This document shows positions 53,133-63,018 of a stretch of DNA of 64,000 nt, piece after piece (position 1 is the first letter of the stretch; each line of letters begins with the position of its first letter). A model generated the notes under the pieces. It saw only the letters and a list, made by a program, of their open reading frames with translations, did not search any database and was not told the DNA's origin. Made by a program: the position numbers and the translations under genes. The stretch is from Acidobacteria bacterium AB60 (GTDB lineage: Bacteria > Acidobacteriota > Terriglobia > Terriglobales > Acidobacteriaceae), in NCBI GenBank assembly GCA_008682415.1, contig VANK01000002.1:1-64000 (forward strand). Reading direction: 5' to 3'.

Positions 53133-54422
53133 ATGAAGATCATTCGGACAAACGGACGCAGCGCCAAAAAAGCGGCACAGGCCATCGCAGCTCTGGAACA
53201 GCGTGGGAGCGCGGCCCTCGACGCCGTGCTCCCGGCCGTCAAGCGCATCATCTCTGACGTGCGCTCCGGCGGCGATCGCGCCCTCTTGCGCTATGCCAAA
53301 AAATTCGACGGACTCCCCGGTGCCGACCTCCTTCGTGTCACCCGCGAAGAGATGGCCGCAGCCTGGGACGCTATCGATCCCCAACTGCAAACCGCGCTTA
53401 CCACCGCAGCTCGCCAGATCCGCGCATTCGCCCAGCGTCAGATGCCGCAATCCTGGTCCGACTCGCCGCTCCCCGGCCTCACCACCGGCCAGATCGTTCG
53501 TCCTCTTGCTTCGGTCGGTTGTTACGTCCCCAGCGGCCGCCATCCCCTTCCCTCCACTCTCTTGATGACTGCCATTCCCGCGCAGGCAGCGGGCGTCGTG
53601 CGCATCGTCGTCGTCTCTCCCAAGCCGGCCAAGGAAACCCTCGCCGCCGCGTCGCTGCTCGGTATTGAGGAGTTCTACCGCGTCGGCGGCGCGCATGCCA
53701 TCGCCGCTCTAGCCTACGGAACCGCCGTCATTTCCCGAGTAGACAAGATTGTCGGCCCCGGCAATCTCTATGTCACCGCCGCCAAGCGTACGGTCGCCTT
53801 CGACTGCTCCATCGACATGCTCGCCGGCCCCACAGAGATCGTAGTCACTAGCGATCGCGGCCGCCCTGACGACATCGCCTCCGATCTCGTTGCACAGGCT
53901 GAGCACGACCCCAAGGCCCTCGCCATCTTCATCACCACCAGCGACAAGCTCGCTGCCGAAGTTCTTGCCTCATCCCGCGAACGTTGCCGCAACAATCCCG
54001 TCGCCCGTCAAGCCCTTCGTCGCAACGGCATCATTTTCATCGCCGCAAATCCGAGCGAAGCACGCGACCTCACCAACCGCCTCGCCCCGGAACACCTCAC
54101 CGTGGACTCCGCCTCGGACCTCGATTGGGTCACCAACGCGGGCTCCGTTTTCGTCGGCCGCTGGTCTGCGCAGCCCATGGGAGACTACATCTCCGGACCC
54201 AACCACACCCTGCCCACCGGCGGCATGGCGCGCGTGCGCGGCGGCCTGAGCGTCAACGACTTCGTCAAGCTCATCACCGTGCAGGAGTACGCACCGGAAG
54301 CCATGCAGGCCCTCGGTCCCCCGGCCGCGCTCCTCGCTGAAGCCGAAGGCCTCACCGGCCACGCCCAAGCCATTCGCACCCGCCTCAACACTCCATCGCG
54401 CAAGAGGAAATCGAATGCCTGA
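53133..54422 (+). CDS. hisD: Histidinol dehydrogenase
   Basis: A 429-residue enzyme performing the two final NAD-dependent oxidations of histidinol. The signature CYVPSGRHPLPSTLLMTAIPAQAAGV, the zinc-ligand AQAEHDPKALAI (Gln and His) and LAPEHLTVDS, together with PTEIVVTSD, are all intact. ATG 53133 with GGAGA 7 bases upstream is preferred over TTG 53109. It lies 13 nt after hisG, and its stop overlaps hisC by 8 nt. Confidence 0.95.
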   Translation: MKIIRTNGRSAKKAAQAIAALEQRGSAALDAVLPAVKRIISDVRSGGDRALLRYAKKFDGLPGADLLRVTREEMAAAWDAIDPQLQTALTTAARQIRAFAQRQMPQSWSDSPLPGLTTGQIVRPLASVGCYVPSGRHPLPSTLLMTAIPAQAAGVVRIVVVSPKPAKETLAAASLLGIEEFYRVGGAHAIAALAYGTAVISRVDKIVGPGNLYVTAAKRTVAFDCSIDMLAGPTEIVVTSDRGRPDDIASDLVAQAEHDPKALAIFITTSDKLAAEVLASSRERCRNNPVARQALRRNGIIFIAANPSEARDLTNRLAPEHLTVDSASDLDWVTNAGSVFVGRWSAQPMGDYISGPNHTLPTGGMARVRGGLSVNDFVKLITVQEYAPEAMQALGPPAALLAEAEGLTGHAQAIRTRLNTPSRKRKSNA

Positions 54423-55506
54423 CACCCAGACCATTCCTGAACCGCGCGCCCGCGTCCGCTCCATGAAGGAGTACCACCCTCCCCTCGGATGCCGCGACGC
54501 CCTCCGCCTCGACTTCAACGAGAACACCGTCGCCTGCTCGCCCGCCGTGCGCAACGTCCTCTCCCGCATCGCCGCCGGCGACCTCACGCGCTACCCCGAG
54601 CGCGCTCCCGTCGAAGCCAAAGTAGCGCGGCATCTCGGCCTCGTTCCCGAACAAATCGCCCTCACCAACGGCGTCGATGAAGCCATTCACGTGCTCTTCG
54701 AAGCCTTCCTCGAAGCTGGCGACGAGCTTCTCCTGCCCGTCCCCACCTACACCATGTACGAGGTCTACGCCTCGGCCACCGACGCCTCCGTCGTCGCTGT
54801 CCAGGCCGGCGATGACCTGCAGTTTCCCTTCGAGCGCCTGCTCGCCGCCATCACCCCGCGCACCAAGATCATCGCCATCGCCAACCCCAACAGCCCCGCT
54901 GGCAGCGTCGCCTCCCGCGAACAGATCCTCGCCATCGCCCGCCGCGCTCCCCACGCCGTAATACTCGTCGATGAAGCCTACTTCCACTTCCACGGGGAGA
55001 CCGTCATCGATCTCATCGGCATCCAGCCCAACCTCGTCGTCGCACGCACCTTCTCCAAGGCCTACGGCCTCGCCGGCCTTCGCGTCGGCGTCCTCGCCGC
55101 GCCCGTCGATCTCATGCAGTGGATCCGCCGGGTTCTCTCTCCCTACAGCGTCAACTCCGTCGCGCTCGCCTGTCTTCCCGCGGCCCTAGACGACGACGCC
55201 TATATCACCAGCTACGCAACCGAGGTGAGGGCCGCGCGCACTCAGTTTGAAGCCACGCTCGACCAGGCCAACATCCGCTGGTGGCCCAGCGCCGCCAACT
55301 TCGTCCTCGTCGACATCGGGCCCCGTCACGCGGACTTCGTCCGCCGCATGCACGCAGCCGGCGTCCTCGTGCGCGACCGCTCCAATGACCCCGGCTGCGA
55401 TGGCCGCGTTCGCATCACCATCGGGACCCGCGAACAGATGCGCCACGCCGCATCCGCGCTCCACCAGGCCATCGCAGCCATCCGCGCCGAAGGAGACAAG
55501 CCATGA
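54415..55506 (+). CDS. hisC: Histidinol-phosphate aminotransferase
   Basis: A 363-residue PLP enzyme of fold type I that makes histidinol phosphate. The PLP-lysine motif [16 protein letters not shown], the upstream [10 protein letters not shown] and DEAYFHF, and the terminal Arg in RVRITIG are present. It overlaps hisD by 8 nt and hisB by 4 nt (ATGA). Its place between hisD and hisB supports the assignment over other class II aminotransferases. Confidence 0.93.
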   Translation: MPDTQTIPEPRARVRSMKEYHPPLGCRDALRLDFNENTVACSPAVRNVLSRIAAGDLTRYPERAPVEAKVARHLGLVPEQIALTNGVDEAIHVLFEAFLEAGDELLLPVPTYTMYEVYASATDASVVAVQAGDDLQFPFERLLAAITPRTKIIAIANPNSPAGSVASREQILAIARRAPHAVILVDEAYFHFHGETVIDLIGIQPNLVVARTFSKAYGLAGLRVGVLAAPVDLMQWIRRVLSPYSVNSVALACLPAALDDDAYITSYATEVRAARTQFEATLDQANIRWWPSAANFVLVDIGPRHADFVRRMHAAGVLVRDRSNDPGCDGRVRITIGTREQMRHAASALHQAIAAIRAEGDKP

Positions 55507-56120
55507 GCCAGGAAACTCTCGCCTCCCCCGCACAACGGTCCGCAAGCTTCGAGCGCAACACCACCGAAACGCGTATCGCCATTCGCCTCACCATCGAAGG
55601 CCAGGGCAAGTACCAGGTCAAAACCGGCATCCGCTTCTTCGACCACATGCTCGAGCTCTTCACCCGCCATGGCGCATTCGACCTCGACCTCGCCTGCGAC
55701 GGCGACCTTGACGTCGACCAGCACCACACCGTCGAAGACGTCGGCATCGCGCTCGGCGAAGCCTTCGACCGTGCACTCGGCGATAAGCGTGGCATCCTCC
55801 GCGCCGGCTACTTCCTCATGCCCATGGACGAAACCCTCGCCATCGCCGCCGTCGATCTCAGCGGCCGCGCCGCCTACGCGGTTGACACCCAGGTCCGCAC
55901 CCGTCTTGTAGGTGACCTGCAAACCGAACTGGTCACCGATTTCTTCGAAGGCTTCGCACGAGGCGCCCGCGCCAACGTCCATGTCAAGACCATGTACGGC
56001 CGCTCCAACCACCACAAGATCGAGGCCATCTTCAAAGCCTTCGCCCGCGCACTGCGCGTCGCCTGCAGCCGCGACAAGCAACTCGGCGAGATGCTTCCCT
56101 CCACCAAAGGCTTGCTATGA
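55503..56120 (+). CDS. hisB: Imidazoleglycerol-phosphate dehydratase
   Basis: A 205-residue monofunctional HisB without the N-terminal phosphatase of enterobacteria, so histidinol-phosphatase must be supplied by another gene. The paired metal-binding motifs [16 protein letters not shown] and [18 protein letters not shown] are intact, as is FFDHMLELF. It starts in a 4-nt overlap with hisC. Its stop is embedded in ATGA, where a 16-codon mini-frame starts. Confidence 0.95.
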   Translation: MSQETLASPAQRSASFERNTTETRIAIRLTIEGQGKYQVKTGIRFFDHMLELFTRHGAFDLDLACDGDLDVDQHHTVEDVGIALGEAFDRALGDKRGILRAGYFLMPMDETLAIAAVDLSGRAAYAVDTQVRTRLVGDLQTELVTDFFEGFARGARANVHVKTMYGRSNHHKIEAIFKAFARALRVACSRDKQLGEMLPSTKGLL

Positions 56121-56167
56121 CTAACTCCGCCAGCACCGCTAACTCCGCTCCATTGCTAACTTGCTAA
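56117..56167 (+). other. 16-codon mini-frame bridging hisB and hisH
   Basis: An ATG overlapping the hisB stop (ATGA) opens a frame of [16 protein letters not shown] that ends 12 nt before the hisH ATG. The stretch contains four copies of CTAAC and a direct repeat of CTAACTCCGC. It may let ribosomes keep translating across the only long gap in the operon. Expression is not shown; the composition may be coincidental. Confidence 0.35.
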
Positions 56168-56178
56168 CAGAGGCTTTC

Positions 56179-56790
56179 ATGCGCGTCACCGTCATCGACT
56201 ACAAAGCCGGCAACCTGACTTCCGTCCTCAAAGCGCTGCGCCATCTCGGCCCGGAGATCGAAGTCACCGACGCGGACACCGCTCCCATCGAGCGCGCCCA
56301 ACGCATCGTCCTTCCCGGCGTCGGACACTTCGCCGCAACCAGGCGCCTCGACGACACCGGCCTCACCCCCGCCATCCGCGCCGCAATCGCCCGCGGCATT
56401 CCCTTCCTCGGCATCTGCGTCGGCATGCAGTGGCTCTACGCCGGCTCAACCGAAGCCCCCAGCCACGCAGGTCTCAGCCACTTCCACCAATCCTGCTCTC
56501 GCTTTCCCGATTGCGATCAAAAGGTTCCCCATGTCGGCTGGAACTCTCTTCAGCCCCGCGACAGCTCGCGCCTCCTCAGCGGCGTCTTCCCCGGCGAATT
56601 CGTCTACTTCACGCACTCCTACAAAGCGCCCGTCACTGCCGACACCGCCGCGGAAGCCTTCTACATCGAGTCCTTTGCCGCTGCCGTCGAGCGCGGCAAC
56701 GTCTTCGGCGTACAGTTCCATCCCGAAAAATCCGGCGAAACCGGCCTGAAGATCCTGCGCAACTTTCTCACCTGTGAGGCAGCATGCTGA
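56179..56790 (+). CDS. hisH: Imidazole glycerol phosphate synthase, glutaminase subunit
   Basis: A 203-residue class I glutamine amidotransferase. The nucleophile Cys lies in [10 protein letters not shown] (about residue 80), and the catalytic His/Glu in [12 protein letters not shown]-terminal [18 protein letters not shown] is typical of HisH. It provides ammonia to HisF. ATG 56179 follows AGAGG at 6-7 bases. Its 3' end overlaps hisF by 7 nt. Confidence 0.95.
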   Translation: MRVTVIDYKAGNLTSVLKALRHLGPEIEVTDADTAPIERAQRIVLPGVGHFAATRRLDDTGLTPAIRAAIARGIPFLGICVGMQWLYAGSTEAPSHAGLSHFHQSCSRFPDCDQKVPHVGWNSLQPRDSSRLLSGVFPGEFVYFTHSYKAPVTADTAAEAFYIESFAAAVERGNVFGVQFHPEKSGETGLKILRNFLTCEAAC

Positions 56791-57563
56791 CCAAACGCAT
56801 CATCGCCTGTCTCGACGTCCACGACGGCCGCGTCGTCAAAGGCGTGCAATTCGTCGATCTCATTGACGCCGGCGATCCCGCCACCCAGGCCGCGCGCCAC
56901 GCCCGCGAAGGTGCCGACGAAATCGTGCTCCTCGACATCACCGCCACCCACGAAGGCCGCAAGACCTTGCTCGAAACCGTCCGCAACACCGCCCGCGCCC
57001 TCTTCGTCCCCTTCACCGTCGGCGGCGGCATCCGCACCGCGCACGACGCCGAACAGGTATTCGAAGCCGGCGCCGACAAAGTCAGCGTCAACTCCGCCGC
57101 CCTGGCTGACCCCACCCTCATCGACGCCATCGGCCGCACCTTCGGTGCCCAGGCCGTCGTCGTCGCCATCGATGCCCGCCGCGATCCCGCCGCCGCCGAT
57201 CCCGTTCGTGACGCGCAGGTCTTCGTGCAAGGCGGACGCAAGCCCACCGGCCGCCGCGTCGTCGAGTGGGCCCGCGAAGCCGAACAGCGAGGTGCCGGCG
57301 AAATCCTCCTCACCTCCATGGACTCCGACGGAACCCGCGCCGGATTCGACTGCGAGCTCACTGCCGCCGTCAGTCAGGCCGTCCGCATCCCCGTCATCGC
57401 CTCCGGTGGCGCCGGCACAGTCTCCCACTTCACCGACGTCTTCGCGCGCGGGAAAGCCGATGCCGCCCTCGCCGCCAGCATCTTCCACTTTGGCGTCTCC
57501 AGCGCGCGCTCCCTCAAACAATCGCTCGCCGCCGCCGGCGTCCCCGTGAGGCTCCCATGCTGA
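56784..57563 (+). CDS. hisF: Imidazole glycerol phosphate synthase, cyclase subunit
   Basis: A 259-residue beta/alpha barrel. The first catalytic Asp is in [15 protein letters not shown], the second in [10 protein letters not shown], and the phosphate-binding loops VGGGIRT and ASGGAGT are present. It forms the heterodimer with HisH and produces IGP and AICAR. It overlaps hisH and hisA by 7 nt each. The operon order H-F-A differs from the H-A-F of enterobacteria. Confidence 0.95.
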   Translation: MLTKRIIACLDVHDGRVVKGVQFVDLIDAGDPATQAARHAREGADEIVLLDITATHEGRKTLLETVRNTARALFVPFTVGGGIRTAHDAEQVFEAGADKVSVNSAALADPTLIDAIGRTFGAQAVVVAIDARRDPAAADPVRDAQVFVQGGRKPTGRRVVEWAREAEQRGAGEILLTSMDSDGTRAGFDCELTAAVSQAVRIPVIASGGAGTVSHFTDVFARGKADAALAASIFHFGVSSARSLKQSLAAAGVPVRLPC

Positions 57564-58243
57564 TCCCCTCCATCGACCTCCTCGGCGGACGGATCGTCCA
57601 GCTCGTGCGCGGCGAAAAACTCCGCCTCGCCTTTGATGACTTCAACTACTGGATCGAGAAGTTTTCACGCTATCCACTCGTCCAGCTCATCGATCTCGAC
57701 GCCGCCATGCGCCAGGGCGACAACTCCGCGCTCGTCGCGCAGATCTGCAAACGCCTCCCATGCCAGGTCGGCGGCGGCTTCCGCTCCACCGAACGCGCAC
57801 AACAAGTTCTCGATCAAGGAGCCCAGCGCGTCATCATCGGCTCCGCGCTCTTCAGTGCCGAACAAGACTCGCCGACCGTCAACACTGCGTTTGCCGCAGA
57901 ACTCGCCGCGACCGTCGGAGCGGAAAAGCTCGTCGCCGGCATCGACACCAAAAACGGACGCATCGCTGTGAAAGGCTGGAAGGCCAGCGTCGCACTCACT
58001 CCCGACCAGGCCATCCCTGAACTCGACCCGTTCGTCTCCGCCTTTCTTTACACGCATGTCGACGGCGAAGGCATGATGCAGGGCTTTCCCCTCGACATCG
58101 CCGCGCGCCTCCGCCGGCTCACCCAGCGCCAACTCATCGTCGCCGGCGGCATCCGCAGCCAGCAGGAGATCGATGACCTCCACGCCCTGGGCGCAGACGC
58201 CGTCGTCGGCATGGCGATTTACACCGACGCTATCGCCGTGTGA
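57557..58243 (+). CDS. hisA: ProFAR isomerase (phosphoribosylformimino-AICAR-P isomerase)
   Basis: A 228-residue barrel that isomerises Pro[22 protein letters not shown] carries the first catalytic Asp, [16 protein letters not shown] the second, and VGGGFRS and VAGGIRS are the phosphate loops. The longer frame upstream lies within hisF; ATG 57557 is chosen, 7 nt before the hisF stop. It is the last of the eight-gene run. Confidence 0.95.
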   Translation: MLIPSIDLLGGRIVQLVRGEKLRLAFDDFNYWIEKFSRYPLVQLIDLDAAMRQGDNSALVAQICKRLPCQVGGGFRSTERAQQVLDQGAQRVIIGSALFSAEQDSPTVNTAFAAELAATVGAEKLVAGIDTKNGRIAVKGWKASVALTPDQAIPELDPFVSAFLYTHVDGEGMMQGFPLDIAARLRRLTQRQLIVAGGIRSQQEIDDLHALGADAVVGMAIYTDAIAV

Positions 58244-58314
58244 CCGCCGCAACCTTGGCAGAAACCAAACTTCGGCTATCCTGAGGGAGAAGTCCCACCA
58301 TCGACAGGAGGCGC

Positions 58315-59490
58315 ATGAGAGCGACCAGGCTGAGCGGAATCCGCGTAGCGCGGCGAATGGATGAAGTAGGCTTCTCTGACATCGTGCAGATCCGCAACAA
58401 GGTGATGGCGATGCGTAACGAGGGTAAAAAGGTCTACTCCCTGCACGGGGGCGAACCCTACTTCGAGACCCCCGACGACATCAAGTTCGCCGCCGTGCGT
58501 GCCCTGGTCGAGAACCAGACGCACTACGCGCCCTCCTCTGGCCTCTCGCCCCTGCGCGAAGCGCTGGTCAAAAAACTCGCGGCCAAGAACCATATCCAGG
58601 CCACCACCGACCAGGTCATCGCCACCGTCGGAGGCTCGCAGGGCCTGTATGCCGCGTTCCAGGTTGTGCTCGACCCCGGCGATGACGCGCTCGTCTTCTC
58701 CCCTTATTGGACGCCCATCAGCGACCTGATCACCGGAACACAGGCGCGTCCCCTGCTCGTCCCCACCATCACCGCGCGGCGCAACGGCATCCGCAAAACC
58801 CTCGAACAGTTCGCCACGCCCAAGACGCGCGCCATCTACTACAACACGCCGCAAAACCCCAGCGGCCTCGTCTTCACCCGCGCGGAAGCCCTCGAAGTGG
58901 CCGCCTTCGCTCTCGAACGTGACCTCATCGTCATCGCCGACGAGGCCTACGAAGACCTCGTCTACGACGGCGAGCACGTCTCCATCGCCTCCCTCCCGGG
59001 AATGGCCGAGCGCACTATCACCTGCTTCACCTTCTCCAAGACCTATGGCATGACCGGCTGGCGCGCGGGATACGCCGTTGCCCACGAACCCTTCATGACG
59101 GCCATTCGCAAGGTCGTCCTCTACTCCACCAACGGCGTCACCACCTTCGTGCAGCACGCAATGTTGCAGGCGCTCGCCACTCCCGAGTCCCAGATCGCCG
59201 CTATCCGCGATGAGTACCGCCTGCGCCGCGACCTGCTCGTGAAAGGCCTCAACGAAGTGGGGCTCGAGTGCGATCCTCCCGCAGGCGCCTTCTACGCCTT
59301 TCCCAACGTGGAGAAGATTCACAAGACCAGTCGCACCGCGGCCCAGATCCTTCTCGACAAGGCGCACATCGCCACCATCCCCGGCTCCGTCTTCGGCGCG
59401 CAGGGAGAAGGCCATCTGCGCTTCGGCTACGCCATCCCCCGCCAGGAGATCGAAGACTGCGTTGACTCCCTCCGCAAGTTCTTCGTCTAG
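58315..59490 (+). CDS. Class I PLP-dependent aminotransferase (aspartate-aminotransferase-like)
   Basis: A 391-residue aminotransferase. The PLP-lysine sits in TFSKTYGMTGWRAGYAVA (about residues 240-257), with NTPQNPSGLVF and ADEAYEDLVYDG upstream and the C-terminal RFGYA carrying the substrate Arg. ACAGGAGGCGC gives a strong ribosome binding site before the ATG. It follows hisA by 71 bp on the same strand and may be read from the his promoter. The exact amino donor is not defined. Confidence 0.9.
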   Translation: MRATRLSGIRVARRMDEVGFSDIVQIRNKVMAMRNEGKKVYSLHGGEPYFETPDDIKFAAVRALVENQTHYAPSSGLSPLREALVKKLAAKNHIQATTDQVIATVGGSQGLYAAFQVVLDPGDDALVFSPYWTPISDLITGTQARPLLVPTITARRNGIRKTLEQFATPKTRAIYYNTPQNPSGLVFTRAEALEVAAFALERDLIVIADEAYEDLVYDGEHVSIASLPGMAERTITCFTFSKTYGMTGWRAGYAVAHEPFMTAIRKVVLYSTNGVTTFVQHAMLQALATPESQIAAIRDEYRLRRDLLVKGLNEVGLECDPPAGAFYAFPNVEKIHKTSRTAAQILLDKAHIATIPGSVFGAQGEGHLRFGYAIPRQEIEDCVDSLRKFFV

Positions 59491-59519
59491 CAGTTTCGGT
59501 TTCCGCCGATCTGTGGTGC

Positions 59520-59543
59520 CCCGTCCTAACCCGTTAGGGCGGG
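59520..59543. repeat. Extragenic palindrome between aminotransferase and threonine synthase
   Basis: CCCGTCCTAA, a 4-base loop and TTAGGGCGGG form a 10-bp stem with one G-U wobble. A second GC-rich inverted region (GGGTGACCCGG, GGGGACCCGGG, GGCCCGGG) follows to about 59622. This looks like a repetitive extragenic palindromic element or a termination/processing structure; no other copy is seen in the window. Confidence 0.45.
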
Positions 59544-59646
59544 AGGGACGTCCGTTGTCCCACGAACCCGGGTGACCCGGTCCCTCGCACTTGGGGACCC
59601 GGGCTACCAATGCTGGCCCGGGACCTCCGCCCTCTACACTAGCCTC

Positions 59647-60828
59647 ATGCCTCGCATCGCGTTCCTCGAGTGCTCCCGCTGCCACCAGCACCACGACGCC
59701 GCTACGCCTCAGACCGTATGCACCGCCTGCGCCGGCGCGCTCTACGTCCGCTATGATCTGACCCCTGCCAAGGGCCTCGCGCAACGCAACCTCATCGGCA
59801 CCGCCGCTGCCGACAGGCGCTGGTCAGGAATGCGTCGTTACGCCTCCGTTCTCCCCGATGTGGAGCCCGTCACCCTCGGCGAGGGCTGGACCCCCATGCT
59901 GCGCAGCAATCGTTATCCGAATGTGTGGCTCAAAGAAGAAGGCGCCAATCCCACCGGCACCTTCAAAGCCCGCGGCCTCGCCCTCGCCGTCACCATGGCC
60001 CGCCACTACGGCTTCACCAAACTCGCTGCGCCCACCGCCGGCAACGCGGGAGGCGCGCTCGCCGCCTATGCCGCCGCAGCCGGCATCGAGGCCCACATCT
60101 TCATGCCCCGCGACACCCCCCTGGCCAACCAGGTCGAGTGCCTCGCCTACGGTGCCCACCTCAACCTTGTCGACGGCCTCATCTCCGACTGCGGCCGCAT
60201 CGTCGCGGAACGCAAAGCCGCCGAAGGCTGGTTCGACGTCTCCACCCTGAAAGAACCCTACCGCGTCGAAGGCAAAAAGACCATGGGCTATGAACTCGTC
60301 GAACAGCTCGGCTGGGAGTATCCCGACGCCGTCTTCTACCCCACCGGCGGCGGCGTCGGTCTGATCGGGATGTGGAAGGCGTTCGGCGAGATGGAAGAAC
60401 TCGGCTGGGTCACCGGCAAGCGTCCCAAGATGATCGCCATCCAGGCCGCCGGCTGCGCTCCCGTCGTCCGCGCCTTCGAACAAGCCGAGCCTGCCAGCAC
60501 CATCTGGCAGGACGCCCACACCGCCGCCTCCGGCCTCCGCGTCCCCAAGCCTTATGGCGACTACATCATCCTCGACATCGTGCGCAGATCCGCCGGCACC
60601 GCCGTCGCCGTCAGTGACGACGCCATCTTTGCCTCACTCAAGGACTGGGCCAGCCACGAGGGCCTGCTGCTCTCGCCCGAAGGCGCCGCCGCCACCGCCG
60701 CCTACGACTACCTTCTCTCCACCGGGTTCCTTACCCCCGACGACCGCGTGGTCCTCTTCAACACCGGCTCCGGCAACAAGTACACCGACGTCATCGGCGC
60801 CCGCTTCCGCCCCCAGCACGCCGCCTGA
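59647..60828 (+). CDS. thrC: Threonine synthase
   Basis: A 393-residue PLP enzyme converting phosphohomoserine to threonine. The start at ATG 59647 gives an N-terminal zinc-ribbon-like segment (CSRCHQHHDA and CTACAG, four Cys), typical of one threonine synthase subfamily. The PLP-lysine motif GANPTGTFKARGLALAV and the phosphate-binding APTAGNAGGAL, with PTGGGVGLIGM, are intact. The N-terminal frame from 59572 has no support. It stands alone behind a palindromic spacer. Confidence 0.88.
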   Translation: MPRIAFLECSRCHQHHDAATPQTVCTACAGALYVRYDLTPAKGLAQRNLIGTAAADRRWSGMRRYASVLPDVEPVTLGEGWTPMLRSNRYPNVWLKEEGANPTGTFKARGLALAVTMARHYGFTKLAAPTAGNAGGALAAYAAAAGIEAHIFMPRDTPLANQVECLAYGAHLNLVDGLISDCGRIVAERKAAEGWFDVSTLKEPYRVEGKKTMGYELVEQLGWEYPDAVFYPTGGGVGLIGMWKAFGEMEELGWVTGKRPKMIAIQAAGCAPVVRAFEQAEPASTIWQDAHTAASGLRVPKPYGDYIILDIVRRSAGTAVAVSDDAIFASLKDWASHEGLLLSPEGAAATAAYDYLLSTGFLTPDDRVVLFNTGSGNKYTDVIGARFRPQHAA

Positions 60829-60946
60829 TCGGCAAATCGCGCCGTCAGCCACACGTAAAACATCTCAAGCCTGAAACGGAGGGAGCAGGGGCCTTCAGGC
60901 CCTGAATCCCGGCATATCTCCACCAGCGGCCTCAGCCGCGGCCGCC

Positions 60947-61282
60947 TCAACCCGTACTGCCCGACGAACTCGACGGTGTCGATTTCGGAGCCGCAGACTC
61001 CGTACTCGCCGGCTTCGACTCCGCAGCCGCAGGCTTGGCCTCGCTCGTCTTCGCCTCCGATGCACCCGCGGGCTTCTCACCGGAACTCGACCCGCTCGCC
61101 GCCTTCGGCGCGTAATCGTTGATATACCAGCCCGCACCCTTGAACTGCAGGGCGGGCGCAGTCAAAGGACGCTCCACCTTGCCTCCGCACTTCGGGCACA
61201 CCCTGTCCGGCTCGGCGCTGAACGTTTGAATCTTTTCGTAACGATTGCCGCACTGCGTGCAGCGATATTCATAGAGAGGCAA
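60947..61282 (-). CDS. FmdB-type zinc-ribbon protein with long Ala/Ser/Lys-rich tail
   Basis: A 111-residue protein. The start is taken at TTG 61282, giving the usual family start (M)PLYEYRCTQCGNRYE; two CxxC pairs (CTQC, CPKC) bind one zinc. The conserved FKGAGWYINDYA follows at about residue 48, after which a low-complexity Ala/Ser/Lys/Glu tail (about 60-111) ends in SSSSGSTG. The frame starting at 61312 has no ribosome binding site. The function of this family is poorly understood; a regulatory role is often suggested. Confidence 0.88.
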   Translation of the reverse strand: MPLYEYRCTQCGNRYEKIQTFSAEPDRVCPKCGGKVERPLTAPALQFKGAGWYINDYAPKAASGSSSGEKPAGASEAKTSEAKPAAAESKPASTESAAPKSTPSSSSGSTG

Positions 61283-61420
61283 CTTACCTTCACCCCAGGG
61301 AAGCAAAATCAATCAATTTCTATTTTATCGTGATCCCTGTCCCAACTACTTGCGGCTCGAGCCGGATCCCCATGAAACCCGAATGAGCTCCATGGGGATT
61401 CTCCGCCCATACTCCCCGAA

Positions 61421-61960
61421 TTACTTGGCCGCTACCGAGCCTTCCTTGTTCTCCCACGCCAGCGAGATCTTCCCGTCCCCGATCTTCCAGGTCAGATTCT
61501 CCACCATCGACGCCGGCTTCGACATCGTCATCTTCACCTTGCCCAGATCCTGCGACGCATCATGAGATAGACCCCACTCTCCGGTCTTCTTGTTCACAAT
61601 CAGCGTCCAATTGTCAGGATCCGAGAGATCCACGAACAGCGTGTACGTCCCCGCCGGAACCGTCAGATCCCCCAGCGTGATATCGCCGTCCGTCATCAGC
61701 GTGGTGGCCTTGTTGGCGCCCGCGCGCCAGATCGGATACTGCGACCCGCCGGCCGTCGCAATCAGCCCATCCGTCCCCCAAACCTTCCCCTCGCGTCCCT
61801 TCACGCGCGGCGACGAGTACGTGATCGTCACGCTCTTGCCACCCACCTTTCCCGCCACCGTCTCCGGCGGACTGGCGGGGGCCTTCCCCTGCCCTCCACC
61901 CTGCGCAAATACCGTTCCCGCAGCCGCCAAAAGTGCAGTACAGACCAATAAACGCCTCAT
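61421..61960 (-). CDS. Exported DUF2911 protein
   Basis: A 179-residue protein; ATG 61960 follows AAGGAGGATTGC. A signal peptide (about 1-19, ending TVFAQ) precedes a DUF2911 domain: [53 protein letters not shown] and [17 protein letters not shown]. The domain is common in Acidobacteriota and Bacteroidota and has no assigned function. It is convergent with FmdB on the same strand side and divergent from prpB. Confidence 0.92.
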   Translation of the reverse strand: MRRLLVCTALLAAAGTVFAQGGGQGKAPASPPETVAGKVGGKSVTITYSSPRVKGREGKVWGTDGLIATAGGSQYPIWRAGANKATTLMTDGDITLGDLTVPAGTYTLFVDLSDPDNWTLIVNKKTGEWGLSHDASQDLGKVKMTMSKPASMVENLTWKIGDGKISLAWENKEGSVAAK

Positions 61961-62112
61961 GCAATCCTCCTTGGATTCTGGGAAATCAAAGCCTCGTTGC
62001 CGGCATTGATTGTCGCACCGCCCCCTTCCGGGTGGAAACACCACTCGTCCCTTTCCCCGCCCGCTCCTCGCGGGCCGCCTGGACCTTGCTACCATTCAGT
62101 CGAGAGTTCAAC

Positions 62113-63018
62113 ATGTCGAACGTCGACAGCCCGCATTCACCCGGCGCCCGCTTCCGCGCCGCCCTCCAGCTCGAAAGGCCCCTCCAGGTCGCCGGCGCCA
62201 TCAACGCCTACACCGCTCGCATGGCTGAAGCCACCGGCTTTCGCGCCCTCTACCTCTCCGGCGGAGGCGTCGCCGCCAACTCCCTTGGCCTCCCCGACCT
62301 CGGCATCAGCACCATGGAAGATGTCCTCACCGACGTCCGCCGCATCACCGACGCTTCCTCTCTCCCCCTCCTCGTCGACATCGACACCGGCTGGGGATCC
62401 GCCTTCAACATCGCCCGCACCATTCGCTCCATGATCAAGGCCGGCGCCGCCGCCGCGCACATCGAAGATCAGGTCGGCGCCAAGCGCTGCGGCCATCGCC
62501 CCGGCACAGAGCTCGTCCCCGCCGCCGAGATGGTCGACCGCATCAAGGCCGCCGTCGACGCCCGCACCGACCCCCACTTCGTCCTCATGGCTCGCACCGA
62601 CGCCCTCGCCAATGAAGGCCTTGCCGCCGCCATCGATCGCGCCCAGGCCTACGTCGCCGCCGGCGCCGACATGATCTTCGCGGAGGCCGTCACCACCCTC
62701 GCCCAGTACACCCAGTTCCGCCAGGCCCTCGGCGTCCCCATCCTCGCCAACATCACCGAGTTCGGACAGACCCCCCTCTTCACCCGCGACGAACTCGCCG
62801 CCGCCGGCGTCGACATCGTCCTCTACTGCTGCGGAGCCTATCGAGCCATGAACGCCGCAGCCCTCAAGGTCTACCAGGCCATTCGCGCCGAGGGCACCCA
62901 GCGCTCCGTGGTCGACCTCATGCAGTCGCGCGCCGACCTCTACCGCTACCTCGACTACCACGCCTACGAAGCCAAGCTCGACGAGCTCTTCGCCCAGAAC
63001 AGGAAGCCTGCCGAATGA
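62113..63018 (+). CDS. prpB: Methylisocitrate lyase
   Basis: A 301-residue PEP-mutase/isocitrate-lyase superfamily enzyme. The signature [23 protein letters not shown] carries the catalytic Cys; DIDTGWGS is the metal-binding region, and [12 protein letters not shown] follows. It cleaves 2-methylisocitrate to succinate and pyruvate in propionate catabolism. ATG 62113 is taken rather than the upstream frame. It overlaps the next gene by 4 nt and shares its operon with prpC. Confidence 0.93.
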   Translation: MSNVDSPHSPGARFRAALQLERPLQVAGAINAYTARMAEATGFRALYLSGGGVAANSLGLPDLGISTMEDVLTDVRRITDASSLPLLVDIDTGWGSAFNIARTIRSMIKAGAAAAHIEDQVGAKRCGHRPGTELVPAAEMVDRIKAAVDARTDPHFVLMARTDALANEGLAAAIDRAQAYVAAGADMIFAEAVTTLAQYTQFRQALGVPILANITEFGQTPLFTRDELAAAGVDIVLYCCGAYRAMNAAALKVYQAIRAEGTQRSVVDLMQSRADLYRYLDYHAYEAKLDELFAQNRKPAE

